64,000 nucleotides of DNA from CBDFKF01 sp965248765 (GCA_965248765.1 CBDFKF010000004.1:1364001-1428000); one strand, 5' to 3'; positions 49,444 to 58,689 are shown, counted from the stretch's first letter. Notes: generated by a model not told the origin, from the letters alone. Made by a program: numbers and translations.

Positions 49444-51047
49444 GCCGGCCTCCTCATCTCGTTCATGGGTTCGTTCTCCCCGCTGTCGGGTTCCCGTTCG
49501 ATCTGTTCGTCCCGTTCTCGCTCCGCGCCGGACTCGGCGTCCGGCTGGGCGGCGCCGGTGCGCGCGACCCTGCGCGGATCGCTATCGAGCACCAGGCCCA
49601 GCGCATCGGCGCGGGCGTTGTCGGCGGCGATCTCGCGGTCGATCTCCTCGGCGTCGTAGCCGAAGGCCGAGATCGCCTCCGACCGGCTCATGAGACCGGC
49701 CCGAATGGCCAGCACCACCGCCTTGAACTCCTTCTCGGGATCGACCCATTGCCAGCCCTGCGGGATCCACTTGGCGGTGAGATACCGAGCCGGGTCGGCC
49801 GCGAACCCGGGTGCTTCCAGGGCGCCGGCGAGCACCGCCGTCGACATCCACTCGCGCCACACCGGCCGGCACAGCTGGTGGACCACCACCGCGTGCTGGA
49901 TGGTCTCGCAGCGGCGGCGGAACTCGAGCAGCCCGGCGCGGATCGAAGAATAGTTGACTTGCGTCAGATCGCCGCTCAGCTGCTCGTAGGTGACGCCGGC
50001 GGCGGTGGCGACGGCGCGCAGCTGATTGCGGAAGAACCCCTCATAGCTCGACCCGGCGTCGGCCGGTTCGGCGAAACGCACATCCTGGCCGGGCCTCAGC
50101 CGCTGCATGGTGCCGGGCTCGAGGCTGGCTTCGACGACACCGTCCTCGTCCGGCTCGTCGCCGCCCATGACGGCGTCCTCGGGATCGGGCGAGACGACGA
50201 ACCCGGTAAAGAGCGCCGCGACCTTGGCCTTGACCAGCGCCGCGTCGTCGTATTGGTCGAGCTCGTCGAGCTTGACCAGCGCCCGGGCGAGCCAGGGCTC
50301 GCCCCGGATCTGCCCGGGACGGAGCGGCCGGAAGAGGTGGGCGATGCGGTCCGCCGGCACCCGCACCAGGTCGTGGTCGCGGGGCCGCATCGCCGGATCG
50401 CCGGGATGGACGCGGGTCAGGTGGTAGGCGACCCTTCGTCCCAACCGGTCGAACTCGATGCCGCCCCGCACCAGGTTGCCGCTCGGCAATGTCGTGTTGA
50501 AGGTGAGCGGCACATGCTCGGCCTCGAGCAGCTGGATCTGCAATGGCACCGCGAGCCCGTCCTCGGGCCTGCGCACCCTGAGCCGCACGAAACACTCACC
50601 GCCCTCCAGCATGGCCCGGCAGGCGAGCGCCTGGAGGCCGTAGAAGTCGGTGACGCCGTCGGCGTCGGCCTCCGCGCACCAATCCCACCAGAGCGCATGC
50701 ACGGCTTCGCGGAACGCCGCGTCCGTCGTGATCGACTGGGGCTTGATGCCGGTGCCGATGCAGTTGGTGACGAAGGCGTCGACCGCGCTGCCGGCCCAGG
50801 CGTTGCGGCGCACCAGATCGCGCGACTTGACCCGGAGGTCGTGGCCGGTGGCAAAGGTCGTCGCCAGCGCGCCGGGGTTGCCCGGCCGCCAGGCCAGCGA
50901 GCGCCGTCCCGAGCCCGCGGCCTCGTGGATCGGCCGGCGGGATGGACCTGCGCCGGTGCGGAGCGCGCGCCAGGAGGAGGCGGTGCGTGCGAACCAGCCC
51001 CCGCCTTCGCGAAGATTGCTTCGGCGGGCGAAGAAACGCATGCTCAA
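49440..51047 (-). CDS. Portal protein (lambda gpB family)
   Basis: 535 residues. Motifs: DLVRRNAWAGSAVDAFVTNC, QIQLLEAEHVPLTFN, RIAHLFRPLRPGQIRGEPWL, LSGDLTQVNYSSIRAGLLEF and KWIPQGWQWVDPEKEFKA. The dodecameric portal is the packaging entry and tail attachment point. Its ATG overlaps the gpW stop and its stop overlaps the protease ATG, so translation is coupled. Confidence 0.93.
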   Translation of the reverse strand: MSMRFFARRSNLREGGGWFARTASSWRALRTGAGPSRRPIHEAAGSGRRSLAWRPGNPGALATTFATGHDLRVKSRDLVRRNAWAGSAVDAFVTNCIGTGIKPQSITTDAAFREAVHALWWDWCAEADADGVTDFYGLQALACRAMLEGGECFVRLRVRRPEDGLAVPLQIQLLEAEHVPLTFNTTLPSGNLVRGGIEFDRLGRRVAYHLTRVHPGDPAMRPRDHDLVRVPADRIAHLFRPLRPGQIRGEPWLARALVKLDELDQYDDAALVKAKVAALFTGFVVSPDPEDAVMGGDEPDEDGVVEASLEPGTMQRLRPGQDVRFAEPADAGSSYEGFFRNQLRAVATAAGVTYEQLSGDLTQVNYSSIRAGLLEFRRRCETIQHAVVVHQLCRPVWREWMSTAVLAGALEAPGFAADPARYLTAKWIPQGWQWVDPEKEFKAVVLAIRAGLMSRSEAISAFGYDAEEIDREIAADNARADALGLVLDSDPRRVARTGAAQPDAESGAERERDEQIEREPDSGENEPMNEMRRPA

Positions 51048-51256
51048 AACCCCTTGTTGCTGACGATGCGGATCTGGCGCACCTGCCTGCCGGCGTCGCG
51101 GCCGCGGGCGTTCTCGATCTCGGCGAGCGCCGTCTTGATCTCGTCCACCGACCGGTAGGTGACACTCTTGCCGTCATAGCTGACGGTCAGCACCCCCGAG
51201 GTCAGCGCCTCGCGCAGCGCCCGCACCTGATCTTCGGTGTACGTCATGTCCGCCAT
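51044..51256 (-). CDS. Head-tail joining protein gpW
   Basis: 70 residues: TEDQVRALREALTSGVLTVS, SVTYRSVDEIKTALAEIENA and a basic C-terminus. This is the compact alpha+beta gpW family, which seals the portal after packaging and lies between terminase and portal genes as in lambda. Confidence 0.87.
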   Translation of the reverse strand: MADMTYTEDQVRALREALTSGVLTVSYDGKSVTYRSVDEIKTALAEIENARGRDAGRQVRQIRIVSNKGF

Positions 51257-51276
51257 GTCTCAATGTCCGCCATGTC

Positions 51277-53280
51277 TCAGCCCATCCACTTGCTGCGGGT
51301 CACGCGCCGGCGTCCCGCCGGGCGGGAGCCGGGATGATCCGGCGCCGCCGCGTCTTTCGTGCCGGCCCGTTCGGGACCCGTGTTGCCGGCCAATGCCGCT
51401 TCCATGCGCCGCCAGCGGCGCTCCGGAAAGCGATCCGCGCCGGCGATCCAGGCGGCGGCCCGGGCATAGACCCGGCAATCGAGCGCCTCGTTGCGCTCGC
51501 GCAGCTTCTGCCATTCGAGCCGGGCGAAGCCGCGCCGTGTGCGCACTGTCACCAGCTGCTCGGCGACGAACTGCTTGAGCCATTCGTCTTCGACCCAGTG
51601 CGGCAAATGCACGCTGCCGGGCGGATACGGTTTGCCTTCGGCGCGCTCCTCGTCGGTCGGCCGTTCCAGCCGCAGGAACCGGTAGGTCTCGGCCTTGAAG
51701 GTCGACACGGCCACGGTCCACAGCCGCGCGCCGCGGCGCAGCCGCCTGCCGCCGTCGGACGCGTCCACATAGGTCGGACCGGAAACCGGGCTCGACCGGT
51801 TGAAGCCGTCGGCGCCTTTGACCGGCGCGACCTGCGCGACCCCGGCGCGCCGCGCCCAGCCGTAGACGGCGGTCGGCTCGTAGCCGGTGTCGATGGCGAG
51901 CTTCGCCAAGCCCAGCGCGGTGCCTCCCTCGTGCGGCCAGACCTGTGAGAGCAGCCGGTCGAGCGCAGCCCAGGGCTCGGTGCGCTCGGGCCCGCCCTCG
52001 ATGACGATGTGGTCGATCAGCCAGCTCTCGAGGCCGCGGCCCCAGGCCCAGACGTCGACCTCGATGCGGTCCTTCTGAATATCGGCGCCGGCGGTCAGGA
52101 ACAGCCCGTCCTTCGGCACCGTGCCCGCGGGCCAGCGTTCCCGGCGGTCGTAGAGCCGCTGCCAGTCCGGCGCCTCGCCGCTCTCGACCCAGGTTTCGCC
52201 GAGAATGGTGTTGCGAAAGGCGCGGATCGCTTCATCCGAGCCCTGTGCCGCCACCCAGGCGCGGGCGATGGCCTCCCATGACAGCCAGCCGACCGGCGAG
52301 TAGAGCGCCGACAGGTGGAACCCGATGGTCGACGGATCGGCCGCCGTTCCCGTGGCCCGCCAAACACCGGCCGCCAGCATCGCCGTCTTGTGGTGCTCGG
52401 CGACCGGCGTCTCGCAGGATGCGCAGTGGTAGGCCGCCGTTTCCGGTTTGCCCGTGTCCCACTTGAGCCGCTCGAAGACGAGCACCTGCGCGTGCCCGCA
52501 ATGGGGACAGGGCACGAAATACCGACGCTGGTCCGAGGCCTCGTATTCGCGCTCGATGCGCGAGAAGCCCTTCACCGTCGGCGTCGAAATCAAGAGCACC
52601 TTGCGCCGGTGGGCGAAGGTGAGCGAGCGCGCCTCGGCGAGGGTTACCGGATCGCCTTCCTCATCCGCCGACGCCGGATAGGCATCGACCTCGTCCAGGA
52701 GGATGTAACGGGCCGGGATCGAGCGCAGACCGACCGCCGAGTTGGCTCCGGTCATGATCAGGATGCCGCCGGCGAACTCCTTCGACAGCATGGTGTTGCC
52801 GGAATCGCGCGAGCGCGCCGGCCTCACCAGGCTCCGGAGCGCCGCGCTTTCCTCGATCAGCGGATCGATGCGCTGGCGCGAGTTCCGTTTGGCGAGCTCC
52901 ACCGTCGGCTGGACCGCCAGCATCGGGCCCGGCGCCTGGTGGATGACGAAGCCGATGAAGTTATTGGCTCCTTCTGTGGCGCCGACCTGAGCCGCCTTCA
53001 TGAACACCACCCTGCGGCACGGATCGGCCGGCGACAGCGCATCCATGATGGTGCGCATGTAGGGCGTGCGCGCGATGCGGTAGCGCCCCGGCTCGGCCGA
53101 GGCCCGCGCCACCAGCATGCGATGGGTCTCAGACCATTCCGAGACGGAGAGCAGCGGGTCCGGTGTCAGACCGTCGCGCCAGGCACGGACGATGTCGTCC
53201 ATGCCGGCGAAGGGCTCGGCGGAGCCTTCAGCGAAGGTCGGGCCGGATCTCGGCGAGCTCATTGAGATGCTCTCGGACAT
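51277..53280 (-). CDS. Terminase large subunit (GpA family)
   Basis: 667 residues. ATPase part: RRVVFMKAAQVGATEGANNF (Walker A-like), MLAVQPTVELAKRNSRQRID, ARYILLDEVDAYPASADEEG (Walker B). A zinc site follows (CPHCG and CASC). The nuclease half has LTAGADIQKDRIEVDVWAWG, HIVIEGGPERTEPWAALDRL and LAIDTGYEPTAVYGWARRAG. It packages DNA with the small subunit, whose gene it overlaps by 53 bases. Confidence 0.94.
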   Translation of the reverse strand: MSESISMSSPRSGPTFAEGSAEPFAGMDDIVRAWRDGLTPDPLLSVSEWSETHRMLVARASAEPGRYRIARTPYMRTIMDALSPADPCRRVVFMKAAQVGATEGANNFIGFVIHQAPGPMLAVQPTVELAKRNSRQRIDPLIEESAALRSLVRPARSRDSGNTMLSKEFAGGILIMTGANSAVGLRSIPARYILLDEVDAYPASADEEGDPVTLAEARSLTFAHRRKVLLISTPTVKGFSRIEREYEASDQRRYFVPCPHCGHAQVLVFERLKWDTGKPETAAYHCASCETPVAEHHKTAMLAAGVWRATGTAADPSTIGFHLSALYSPVGWLSWEAIARAWVAAQGSDEAIRAFRNTILGETWVESGEAPDWQRLYDRRERWPAGTVPKDGLFLTAGADIQKDRIEVDVWAWGRGLESWLIDHIVIEGGPERTEPWAALDRLLSQVWPHEGGTALGLAKLAIDTGYEPTAVYGWARRAGVAQVAPVKGADGFNRSSPVSGPTYVDASDGGRRLRRGARLWTVAVSTFKAETYRFLRLERPTDEERAEGKPYPPGSVHLPHWVEDEWLKQFVAEQLVTVRTRRGFARLEWQKLRERNEALDCRVYARAAAWIAGADRFPERRWRRMEAALAGNTGPERAGTKDAAAPDHPGSRPAGRRRVTRSKWMG

Positions 53281-53764
53281 GGGCCTCCAGGACCTTCTGC
53301 ATGGTGTGGGGCTCGACCCCGAGATCGGCCGCCATCAGGGCGGCGACGCGGGCCGGCCAGTTGACCCAGGCGTCGCGCTCGCGCCGTGCGAGCCGGAACA
53401 CCTCGGCGGTCGCCTGCGCCCGGTCGACCACCTCCTCGCGCAGGCGCTGCACCTGGATGCGCGCCCGCTGCGCCTTGGCGATCTCGTGCGCGGTGCGCGC
53501 CTGGGTGAAGCTGGCGCCCCCCTGCGTTGCCGGCTCGGATGCGGGCGTCCGTTCCGCGTGGGGCGGCTCAGCCGGCGGCGGCTCAGGCGACGCGCCCTCG
53601 GGCGATCGCGCCGGGTCGGTGTTGGCGTCCCATTGGGTGTCGGCCTTGGCCGGATCGAGGGTGCCGTCGGGCTCGGGCGTGAGACGGCCCGCGCGGATCG
53701 CCTTCATCACCGCGACATGGCTCACACCGCGCCGGCGCGCGTATTCCCGCAGCGATACGCCCAT
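53228..53764 (-). CDS. Terminase small subunit (Nu1-like)
   Basis: 178 residues. N-terminal winged-helix DNA-binding motif: SLREYARRRGVSHVAVMKAI, RAGRLTPEPDGTLDPAKAD; Pro-rich linker; C-terminal helices ARTAHEIAKAQRARIQVQRL and WPARVAALMAADLGVEPHTM. It recognises the packaging site and hands DNA to the large subunit. It starts the minus-strand late operon, divergent from the plus-strand gene at 53866. Confidence 0.85.
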   Translation of the reverse strand: MGVSLREYARRRGVSHVAVMKAIRAGRLTPEPDGTLDPAKADTQWDANTDPARSPEGASPEPPPAEPPHAERTPASEPATQGGASFTQARTAHEIAKAQRARIQVQRLREEVVDRAQATAEVFRLARRERDAWVNWPARVAALMAADLGVEPHTMQKVLEAHVREHLNELAEIRPDLR

Positions 53765-53865
53765 GCCCGTGGAACCTCGAATAATCTATTTGATTCATTA
53801 ACTTAAGCGCTTGAACTCGGGCCGGAACAGAGCGTGTATGACCTCGCAATCGAACGGAGGAACCC

Positions 53866-54381
53866 ATGACCCAGACCCTCACCGACAGCGAACGCGACGC
53901 GCTCACCGCCGCCGCCAGGCGCCCCGATGGGCGCATCCACCCGCTGCCCGAGGGCGTCGATGTCGACTTGCTGGTCGGCGGCCTCGTCGTGCGCGAGATG
54001 ATCGAGCAGGCGCCCGACGAGCGCCCCGGCTTCGAGCCCTTCCTGCGCATCACCTACGCGGGCCTGAAAGCGATTCACGCCGACCCGAACGAGCGCGCGT
54101 CGGACGGCAAGACCGCCCGCGAAACCTTCATCGCCGGCCAGTACGAGTTCGACGACCTGCTCGAGCGGCTGAGGGCCGCGTGCGGTGTTCACTTCAACGT
54201 TGACCCCGAGCGGGTCGATTGGGCCGACGTCGGGACGCTCTACATGCGCCTCGCCAGCCTGCGCACCCTTTGCGACCACGTCTTCAAGGAAGGCGAACAC
54301 GCCGAACCCGCGGGCGGTCACGACGGGCACGCCTACAACCGGGACGGCCGCAAGGTCGCCGTCAGCGTGCCCACCGACTGA
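53866..54381 (+). CDS. Hypothetical phage protein (plus-strand cassette, gene 1)
   Basis: 171 residues with GGAGG 7 bases before ATG. The N-terminus (LTDSERDALTAAARRPDGRI then HPLPEGVDVDLLVGGLVVRE) is similar to that of the next gene, MKLTDIQMVVLSAAAGRDDG with IHPLPKTLRGG, so both share a winged-helix-like module. The rest is an acidic helical domain without recognised family. The cassette runs against the flanking phage operons. Confidence 0.65.
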   Translation: MTQTLTDSERDALTAAARRPDGRIHPLPEGVDVDLLVGGLVVREMIEQAPDERPGFEPFLRITYAGLKAIHADPNERASDGKTARETFIAGQYEFDDLLERLRAACGVHFNVDPERVDWADVGTLYMRLASLRTLCDHVFKEGEHAEPAGGHDGHAYNRDGRKVAVSVPTD

Positions 54382-54484
54382 GCGGGTCCCACTCCCCTCC
54401 GGCCCCGACCGGGTCCGCCCGGCGGGGCTTCGGGCGGTAGCAGCGCCGCGATGGTCGCGGTGCGCTCACCCGAAGGAGGGACCC

Positions 54485-55057
54485 ATGAAACTCACCGATA
54501 TCCAGATGGTCGTGCTCTCGGCCGCCGCCGGGCGCGACGACGGCTCGATCCACCCACTGCCCAAGACCCTCAGGGGCGGAGCCGTCACCAAGGTCACCGG
54601 CGCGCTCCTGCGCCGTGGCCTGATCGCCGAGGCGCCGCGCCGGAACGGTGCCGCCATCGGCGAGACCAACTTCGCCATCACGGCCGAGGGCGCGCTCGCC
54701 ATCAACGTCGAGCCGGCCGAGTGTTCCCATTTGGCCGACACGGGTGCACAGGCGGTCGACGGCGGCCGGGAGGCAGAGCCGGCGGCGGACATCCCGCCCA
54801 AGGCGAAGAAGGCCGCCACGGGTCGCGACACGGCGAAGGGGCCGGTCAAGGTCCGCACCGGCACCAAGCAGGCTCTCGTGGTCGAGATGCTGCGGCGGCC
54901 CGAAGGCGCGACCGTCGACCAGATCATGGAGGCCACCGGCTGGCAGCGCCACACCGTGCGCGGCGCCTTCGCCGGCGCGCTCAAGAAAAAGCTCGGCCTC
55001 ACCGTCACCTCGGAGAAGGTCGAGGGGCGCGGCCGCGTCTACCGCGTGGCTGGCTGA
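54485..55057 (+). CDS. DUF3489 domain protein (winged-helix, putative regulator)
   Basis: 190 residues. An N-terminal helix-turn-helix-like module (VVLSAAAGRDDGSIHPLPKT, VTGALLRRGLIAEAPRRNG), a basic Ala/Lys linker, then DUF3489 in the C-terminus: TGTKQALVVEMLRRPEGATV, DQIMEATGWQRHTVRGAFAG, TVTSEKVEGRGRVYRVAG. Two DNA-binding modules on one chain suggest a transcription regulator. AAGGAGGGACCC precedes the ATG. Confidence 0.82.
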   Translation: MKLTDIQMVVLSAAAGRDDGSIHPLPKTLRGGAVTKVTGALLRRGLIAEAPRRNGAAIGETNFAITAEGALAINVEPAECSHLADTGAQAVDGGREAEPAADIPPKAKKAATGRDTAKGPVKVRTGTKQALVVEMLRRPEGATVDQIMEATGWQRHTVRGAFAGALKKKLGLTVTSEKVEGRGRVYRVAG

Positions 55058-55290
55058 TGGGTTTCACCGTGAAAACCATCAAAATCAGCGACGCCACCAA
55101 TCGGGCCATCGCCGACGCCGCCATCTATCCGTTCCACTCGACGGCCAAGCGGCTGCCGGACGGCGACTGGGTCGTCCCGGTCGACGATGAGGTCTATCAA
55201 CGGATCGAGGACAACCGACTGCCGGGCGAGTCCGATGACGACGTCATCCTGCGGGTGCTGCACGTTCATTCCGGCCGGCCGAACAACTGA
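55057..55290 (+). CDS. Small hypothetical protein, coupled to the DUF3489 gene
   Basis: 77 residues starting in a TGATG overlap. It reads MGFTVKTIKISDATNRAIAD, RLPDGDWVVPVDDEVYQRIE, and an acidic end LPGESDDDVILRVLHVHSG. Part of it looks like a short strand-helix-helix (RHH-like) protein. Function unknown. Confidence 0.65.
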   Translation: MGFTVKTIKISDATNRAIADAAIYPFHSTAKRLPDGDWVVPVDDEVYQRIEDNRLPGESDDDVILRVLHVHSGRPNN

Positions 55291-55310
55291 GGCCGGTCGC
55301 TCGACCGACG

Positions 55311-55333
55311 CCGCCGTCCCTTTGGGGCGGCGG
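55311..55333. terminator. GC-rich hairpin between converging genes
   Basis: CCGCCGTCCC and GGGGCGGCGG pair around TTT. It lies 21 bases after the last plus-strand stop and just before the end of the DUF7220 gene on the minus strand, so it could stop transcripts from both sides. The U-tract is weak. Confidence 0.6.
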
Positions 55334-55335
55334 TG

Positions 55336-55569
55336 TCATGTTCGGATGCCGCCGCGCACACGGATCGCCTCGAACAGGCGCCGCAGCGTGTATCCACGAG
55401 CGATGGACACGATCGTAAAGGCGGCGCCGATCAGGAGATGATCGCGGAACGCAATGGAAATCCCGAACAGCGGAAACACCGCCATCTGAGCGAGCACGGC
55501 GATGGCATAACCGACGGCCACGTTGGTCACCGCCTCGACCAGCGACATCGTGCGCGACTGGCGCCTCAT
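55336..55569 (-). CDS. DUF7220-like small membrane protein
   Basis: 77 residues: MSLVEAVTNVAVGYAIAVLA is the first membrane helix and HLLIGAAFTIVSIARGY the second, followed by a basic tail TLRRLFEAIR. Compact two-helix proteins of this type recur in phages and integrative elements; the role is unknown. The start overlaps the stop of the methyltransferase gene. Confidence 0.75.
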   Translation of the reverse strand: MRRQSRTMSLVEAVTNVAVGYAIAVLAQMAVFPLFGISIAFRDHLLIGAAFTIVSIARGYTLRRLFEAIRVRGGIRT

Positions 55570-56816
55570 GCCGCCGCCCGCTCGGCGCCGGCCGCGATCG
55601 CGTCGAACGTCCGCTCGTCGCCGTCGAGGGTCGCGGCCTTGCCCGTCCAGTCCTGCCAGCGCCGGACGACGACGTCGCAATAGCCGGGATCGAGTTCCAC
55701 CAGCCGCGCCGTGCGCCCGATCTTCTCGGCCGCGATCGCGGTCGAGCCCGAGCCGGCGAAGGGGTCGAGCACGATGTCGCGGCTCTTCGACGAATTGCGC
55801 ACCGCGCGCTCGATCAGTGCCACCGGCTTCATGGTCGGATGCAGATCGTTGCGCGCCGGCTTGTCGACGAACCAGACGTCGCCCTGATCGCGGGCGCCGC
55901 ACCAGTAATGATCCGTTCCCTCCTTCCAGCCGTAGAGGATAGGCTCGTACTGGCGCTGGTAGTCGGCGCGGCCCAGCGTGAAGGTGTTCTTGGCCCAGAT
56001 CACGAAGGTCGACCAGTGCCCGCCGGCCTCGCGGAACGCGCGCTGCAGCGTCGGAAGCTCGGAGGACGACATGCAGATGTAGGCCGCGCCCTTGGTGACG
56101 GTCAGGATGTTGACGCAGGCGTCGTATAGAAAGCGCTCGAAGTCCTTACCCAGATTGTCGTTGCGAATGCGGCGTTTCTTGCCGCGCATCCTGTCCTTGG
56201 CGCTGTTGCCGTAGTCGACGTTGTAGGGCGGATCGGTGAAGCAGAGATCGGCAAGCCCTCCGTCCAGCGCCCGTTCGACATCGCCGAGCACGGTGGCGTC
56301 GCCGCAGAGCAGGCGGTGGCCGCCCAGCAGCCAGAGATCGCCGGGCCGGGTGATCGGTTGCTCCGGCGGCTCGGAGACTTCGTCGTCGTCGTCGATGTTG
56401 CCGGCGGGATCGTCCGCCTGCAGCAGGCGCTCGACCTCGTCGAGCTCGAAGCCGGTGAGGTCGAGATCGAAGTCAGCCTCGCGCAGCTGCTCGAACTCGA
56501 CGCGCAGCAGCTCGTCATCCCAGCCCGCGTTCTCGGCGATCCGGTTGTCCGCGATGCGGAAGGCCCGGGCCTGTGCCTCGCTCAGATGCTCGAGCCGGAG
56601 CACCGGCACGGTCTCCAGCTCCAATTGCCGGGCGGCCAACAGCCGGCCGTGGCCGGCGATCAGCACCCCGCGCTCGTCCACCAGGCAGGGCACGTTGAAG
56701 CCGAAGGCGGCGATCGAGCCCGCGATCTGCGCCACCTGGTCGTCGGAATGGGTGCGCGCATTGGCGGCATAGGGCAGCAGCCGGTCCAGCGGCCAGTGTT
56801 CGATCGTGAATTCCAT
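55566..56816 (-). CDS. ParB-domain DNA methyltransferase
   Basis: 416 residues from ATG 56816. An N-terminal ParB/Srx-like domain (LLPYAANARTHSDDQVAQIA, LIAGHGRLLAARQLELETVP) precedes a methyltransferase with DLCFTDPPYNVDYG (catalytic DPPY), ICMSSSELPTLQ, KPVALIERAVRNSS and AdoMet motif VLDPFAGSGSTAIAAEKIGR. Such phage enzymes modify adenine or N4-cytosine and protect phage DNA from restriction. It overlaps the second methyltransferase by one base. Confidence 0.92.
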   Translation of the reverse strand: MEFTIEHWPLDRLLPYAANARTHSDDQVAQIAGSIAAFGFNVPCLVDERGVLIAGHGRLLAARQLELETVPVLRLEHLSEAQARAFRIADNRIAENAGWDDELLRVEFEQLREADFDLDLTGFELDEVERLLQADDPAGNIDDDDEVSEPPEQPITRPGDLWLLGGHRLLCGDATVLGDVERALDGGLADLCFTDPPYNVDYGNSAKDRMRGKKRRIRNDNLGKDFERFLYDACVNILTVTKGAAYICMSSSELPTLQRAFREAGGHWSTFVIWAKNTFTLGRADYQRQYEPILYGWKEGTDHYWCGARDQGDVWFVDKPARNDLHPTMKPVALIERAVRNSSKSRDIVLDPFAGSGSTAIAAEKIGRTARLVELDPGYCDVVVRRWQDWTGKAATLDGDERTFDAIAAGAERAAA

Positions 56817-58042
56817 CAGGCGGCCTCGGCGATGATCTCGCCTTCGCGCGCGAGCCTCTCGCGGGCGATCCCGGCGTAGTCCGGATTGAGCTCGATCAGG
56901 ATCGCGTTCCGGCCCAAACGGCTTGCCACCAACCCGGTGGTTCCGGCACCGGCGAAGGGATCGAGCACGGTGCCGCCCTTCGGGCAGCCCGCCGCGATGC
57001 ACATCTCGGCGAGCCTCGGCGCCATGGTCGCGAAGTGGGCGTGCGCGAAGGGCTGGGTCGGGATGGTCCAGACGTTCCTCAGGTTGCGCCGCTCGGGGTT
57101 CCCGACCGCGCGCTTGCGGCCGATGGCCGAGGCGGCGTTGGCCTTGGAGAGCGGATCGACGAGGTTCTTGTACTTGCCGCCGATGCGGTCCCGGGCCTCG
57201 CGCATCTTGCGCCGGTCCGAAGGGCCGCTCGTGCACGGCTCGCTGGCCGCGGCGCGGTCGTAGAAGTAGCGCGCGCTCTTGGCCAGCAGCAGCACCTCCT
57301 CGTAGGCCATGCTCGGCCGGTCGCGGACGCTCTCCGGCATCGGGTTGCCGGACCAAGGGCCGAAGCTCGCACCCTTGGCCCAGACGATCCGCGAGCGCAC
57401 CCACCAGCCGTCGGCCTGGAGTGCGAGCGCCGCGCGCGAGGGGACCATGATCAGGTCCTTGGGCTTCAGGCCGGGAACGGTGGCGCCGGGCGGGCGGCCG
57501 CTCCAGCCGCCGTCCCCCTCGTAAGCCCGCCGGGGAAAGCGTTCGGAGGCGCGCGATCGCTGCCGGCCTTCCCGCGCGCCGTAGTTGCCCCACGATCCGG
57601 CGTAACAATCGCCGAGGTTGAGCCACACGGTGCCGTCGCCCCGGAGAACCCGGCGTACCTCGCGGAACACCTCGACGAGGTGGGCGACGTAGAGATCGGG
57701 ATCGGGCTCGAGCCCGAGGCAGCCGAGCCAGGCGCCGCACTTGCCGCACCAGGCGCCGGCCGCGTGCTTCTGATGGTTGCCGTTGAAGCGGCGCGATGGC
57801 GACCCGTAACAGCGGTCCGTGGTCCGGCTCTTGCCGGCAATCGTCGTCTCGCGCTCGTCATGCGCCTCCCGCCATTCGCCCCACTGGTGGTCGCAGGCCG
57901 GATCGCCGCCCCAGACCGAGGGCGGGACGCGGTAGTCACGGAGCGAATAGTAGGGCGGACTCGTCACCGCGCAGTGGACCGAGCCCTCGGGCAGCTCGCG
58001 CAACCGCTCACGGCACTCGCCGATGAGAATGCGGACGCTCAT
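56816..58042 (-). CDS. DNA methyltransferase with SPPY motif (N4-cytosine-type)
   Basis: 408 residues. Catalytic SPPYYSLRDY near the N-terminus (CAVTSPPYY), typical of N4-cytosine enzymes, and AdoMet motif VLDPFAGAGTTGLVASRLGR near the C-terminus. Between them are a possible zinc pair (WCGKCGAWLGC) and EVLLLAKSARYFYDR. It is transcribed just before the ParB-domain methyltransferase. Together they probably shield the phage genome, including from type III-like enzymes such as the one encoded in the island; that link is inference. Confidence 0.9.
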   Translation of the reverse strand: MSVRILIGECRERLRELPEGSVHCAVTSPPYYSLRDYRVPPSVWGGDPACDHQWGEWREAHDERETTIAGKSRTTDRCYGSPSRRFNGNHQKHAAGAWCGKCGAWLGCLGLEPDPDLYVAHLVEVFREVRRVLRGDGTVWLNLGDCYAGSWGNYGAREGRQRSRASERFPRRAYEGDGGWSGRPPGATVPGLKPKDLIMVPSRAALALQADGWWVRSRIVWAKGASFGPWSGNPMPESVRDRPSMAYEEVLLLAKSARYFYDRAAASEPCTSGPSDRRKMREARDRIGGKYKNLVDPLSKANAASAIGRKRAVGNPERRNLRNVWTIPTQPFAHAHFATMAPRLAEMCIAAGCPKGGTVLDPFAGAGTTGLVASRLGRNAILIELNPDYAGIARERLAREGEIIAEAA

Positions 58043-58217
58043 GGGCCGGCGCCGAGCGAGATCACATGCATGATTGTCGGGTGCTGGGTCATGGGTCTCC
58101 CATCACGAAAAGGCCGCCCGCGCCCTGGGAGGCGGGACGGCCGATGTCCATGTCTCGTTGGTGGGCGGCGCACCGCGCCGGCCGGTGCCGATGACGCCGA
58201 TCTGACGCAAGGTCAAC

Positions 58218-58573
58218 GGTGGTAACCAAGGGTGGTAACCAAGCGGTCTGGTTACCAGGTGGTTACCACCCAGGTTACCACCCCGATATGACGCTAAGTC
58301 TTTGCAATAACGTGGTTTTCCGGCTTCGACGGGGTGGTAACCGGCGAGCCGTGGTTACCACTTGGGTTACCACCCTGGTTACCACCTCCACTCGGGACGT
58401 AAGTCGTTGATATAGCGTCCTTATTCCGTATGGTCGGAGCAGTGGCCGGCGGCCGGTGGTAACCTCGGTTACCACCCAGGTTACCACCCTGATCCGTCTC
58501 TAAGTCTTTGTAACAGCGTGGTTTTCTCCGCCGGGCGCAGGTGGTAACCGGTGGTAACCCAGTGGTAACCCAG
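58218..58573. repeat. Iteron-like array 1: fifteen GGTAACC/GGTTACC motifs
   Basis: Fifteen copies of the 7-mer GGTWACC, most extended to GTGGTAACC, lie in clusters of two to five. The clusters alternate with a partly repeated spacer (TAAGTCTTTG..A..GTGGTTTTC at about 58287 and 58501, a diverged one at 58399). No convincing gene crosses it. Dense short repeats before an early operon suggest a replication origin or an operator cluster for one binding protein. Confidence 0.8.
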
Positions 58574-58689
58574 TTTTTCGCCCTGTCGCTGGCGCGATTT
58601 CGCGCAAAGCCCGCCCACTTGCGTTTGCCGCCAGGAAGGACCCGCAATATCAATGGGTTAACATGGTGTCCGGTCCCGAAAGGGGATCA

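Noticed and set aside
53811..53842. Possible promoter (TTGAAC ... TATGAC) for the plus-strand cassette
   Set aside because: The spacing of 18-20 bases depends on which -10 is chosen and neither is convincing. A promoter is expected here but not assignable by eye.
58218..58573. GGTWACC array as a CRISPR array
   Set aside because: Motifs are 7-10 bases, occur in both orientations and are irregularly spaced; no cas genes are present.
58294..58653. 119-codon minus-strand frame over repeat array 1
   Set aside because: The Gly/Asn-rich peptide is the direct reading of the repeats. No ribosome site or homology recognised; treated as repeat DNA.
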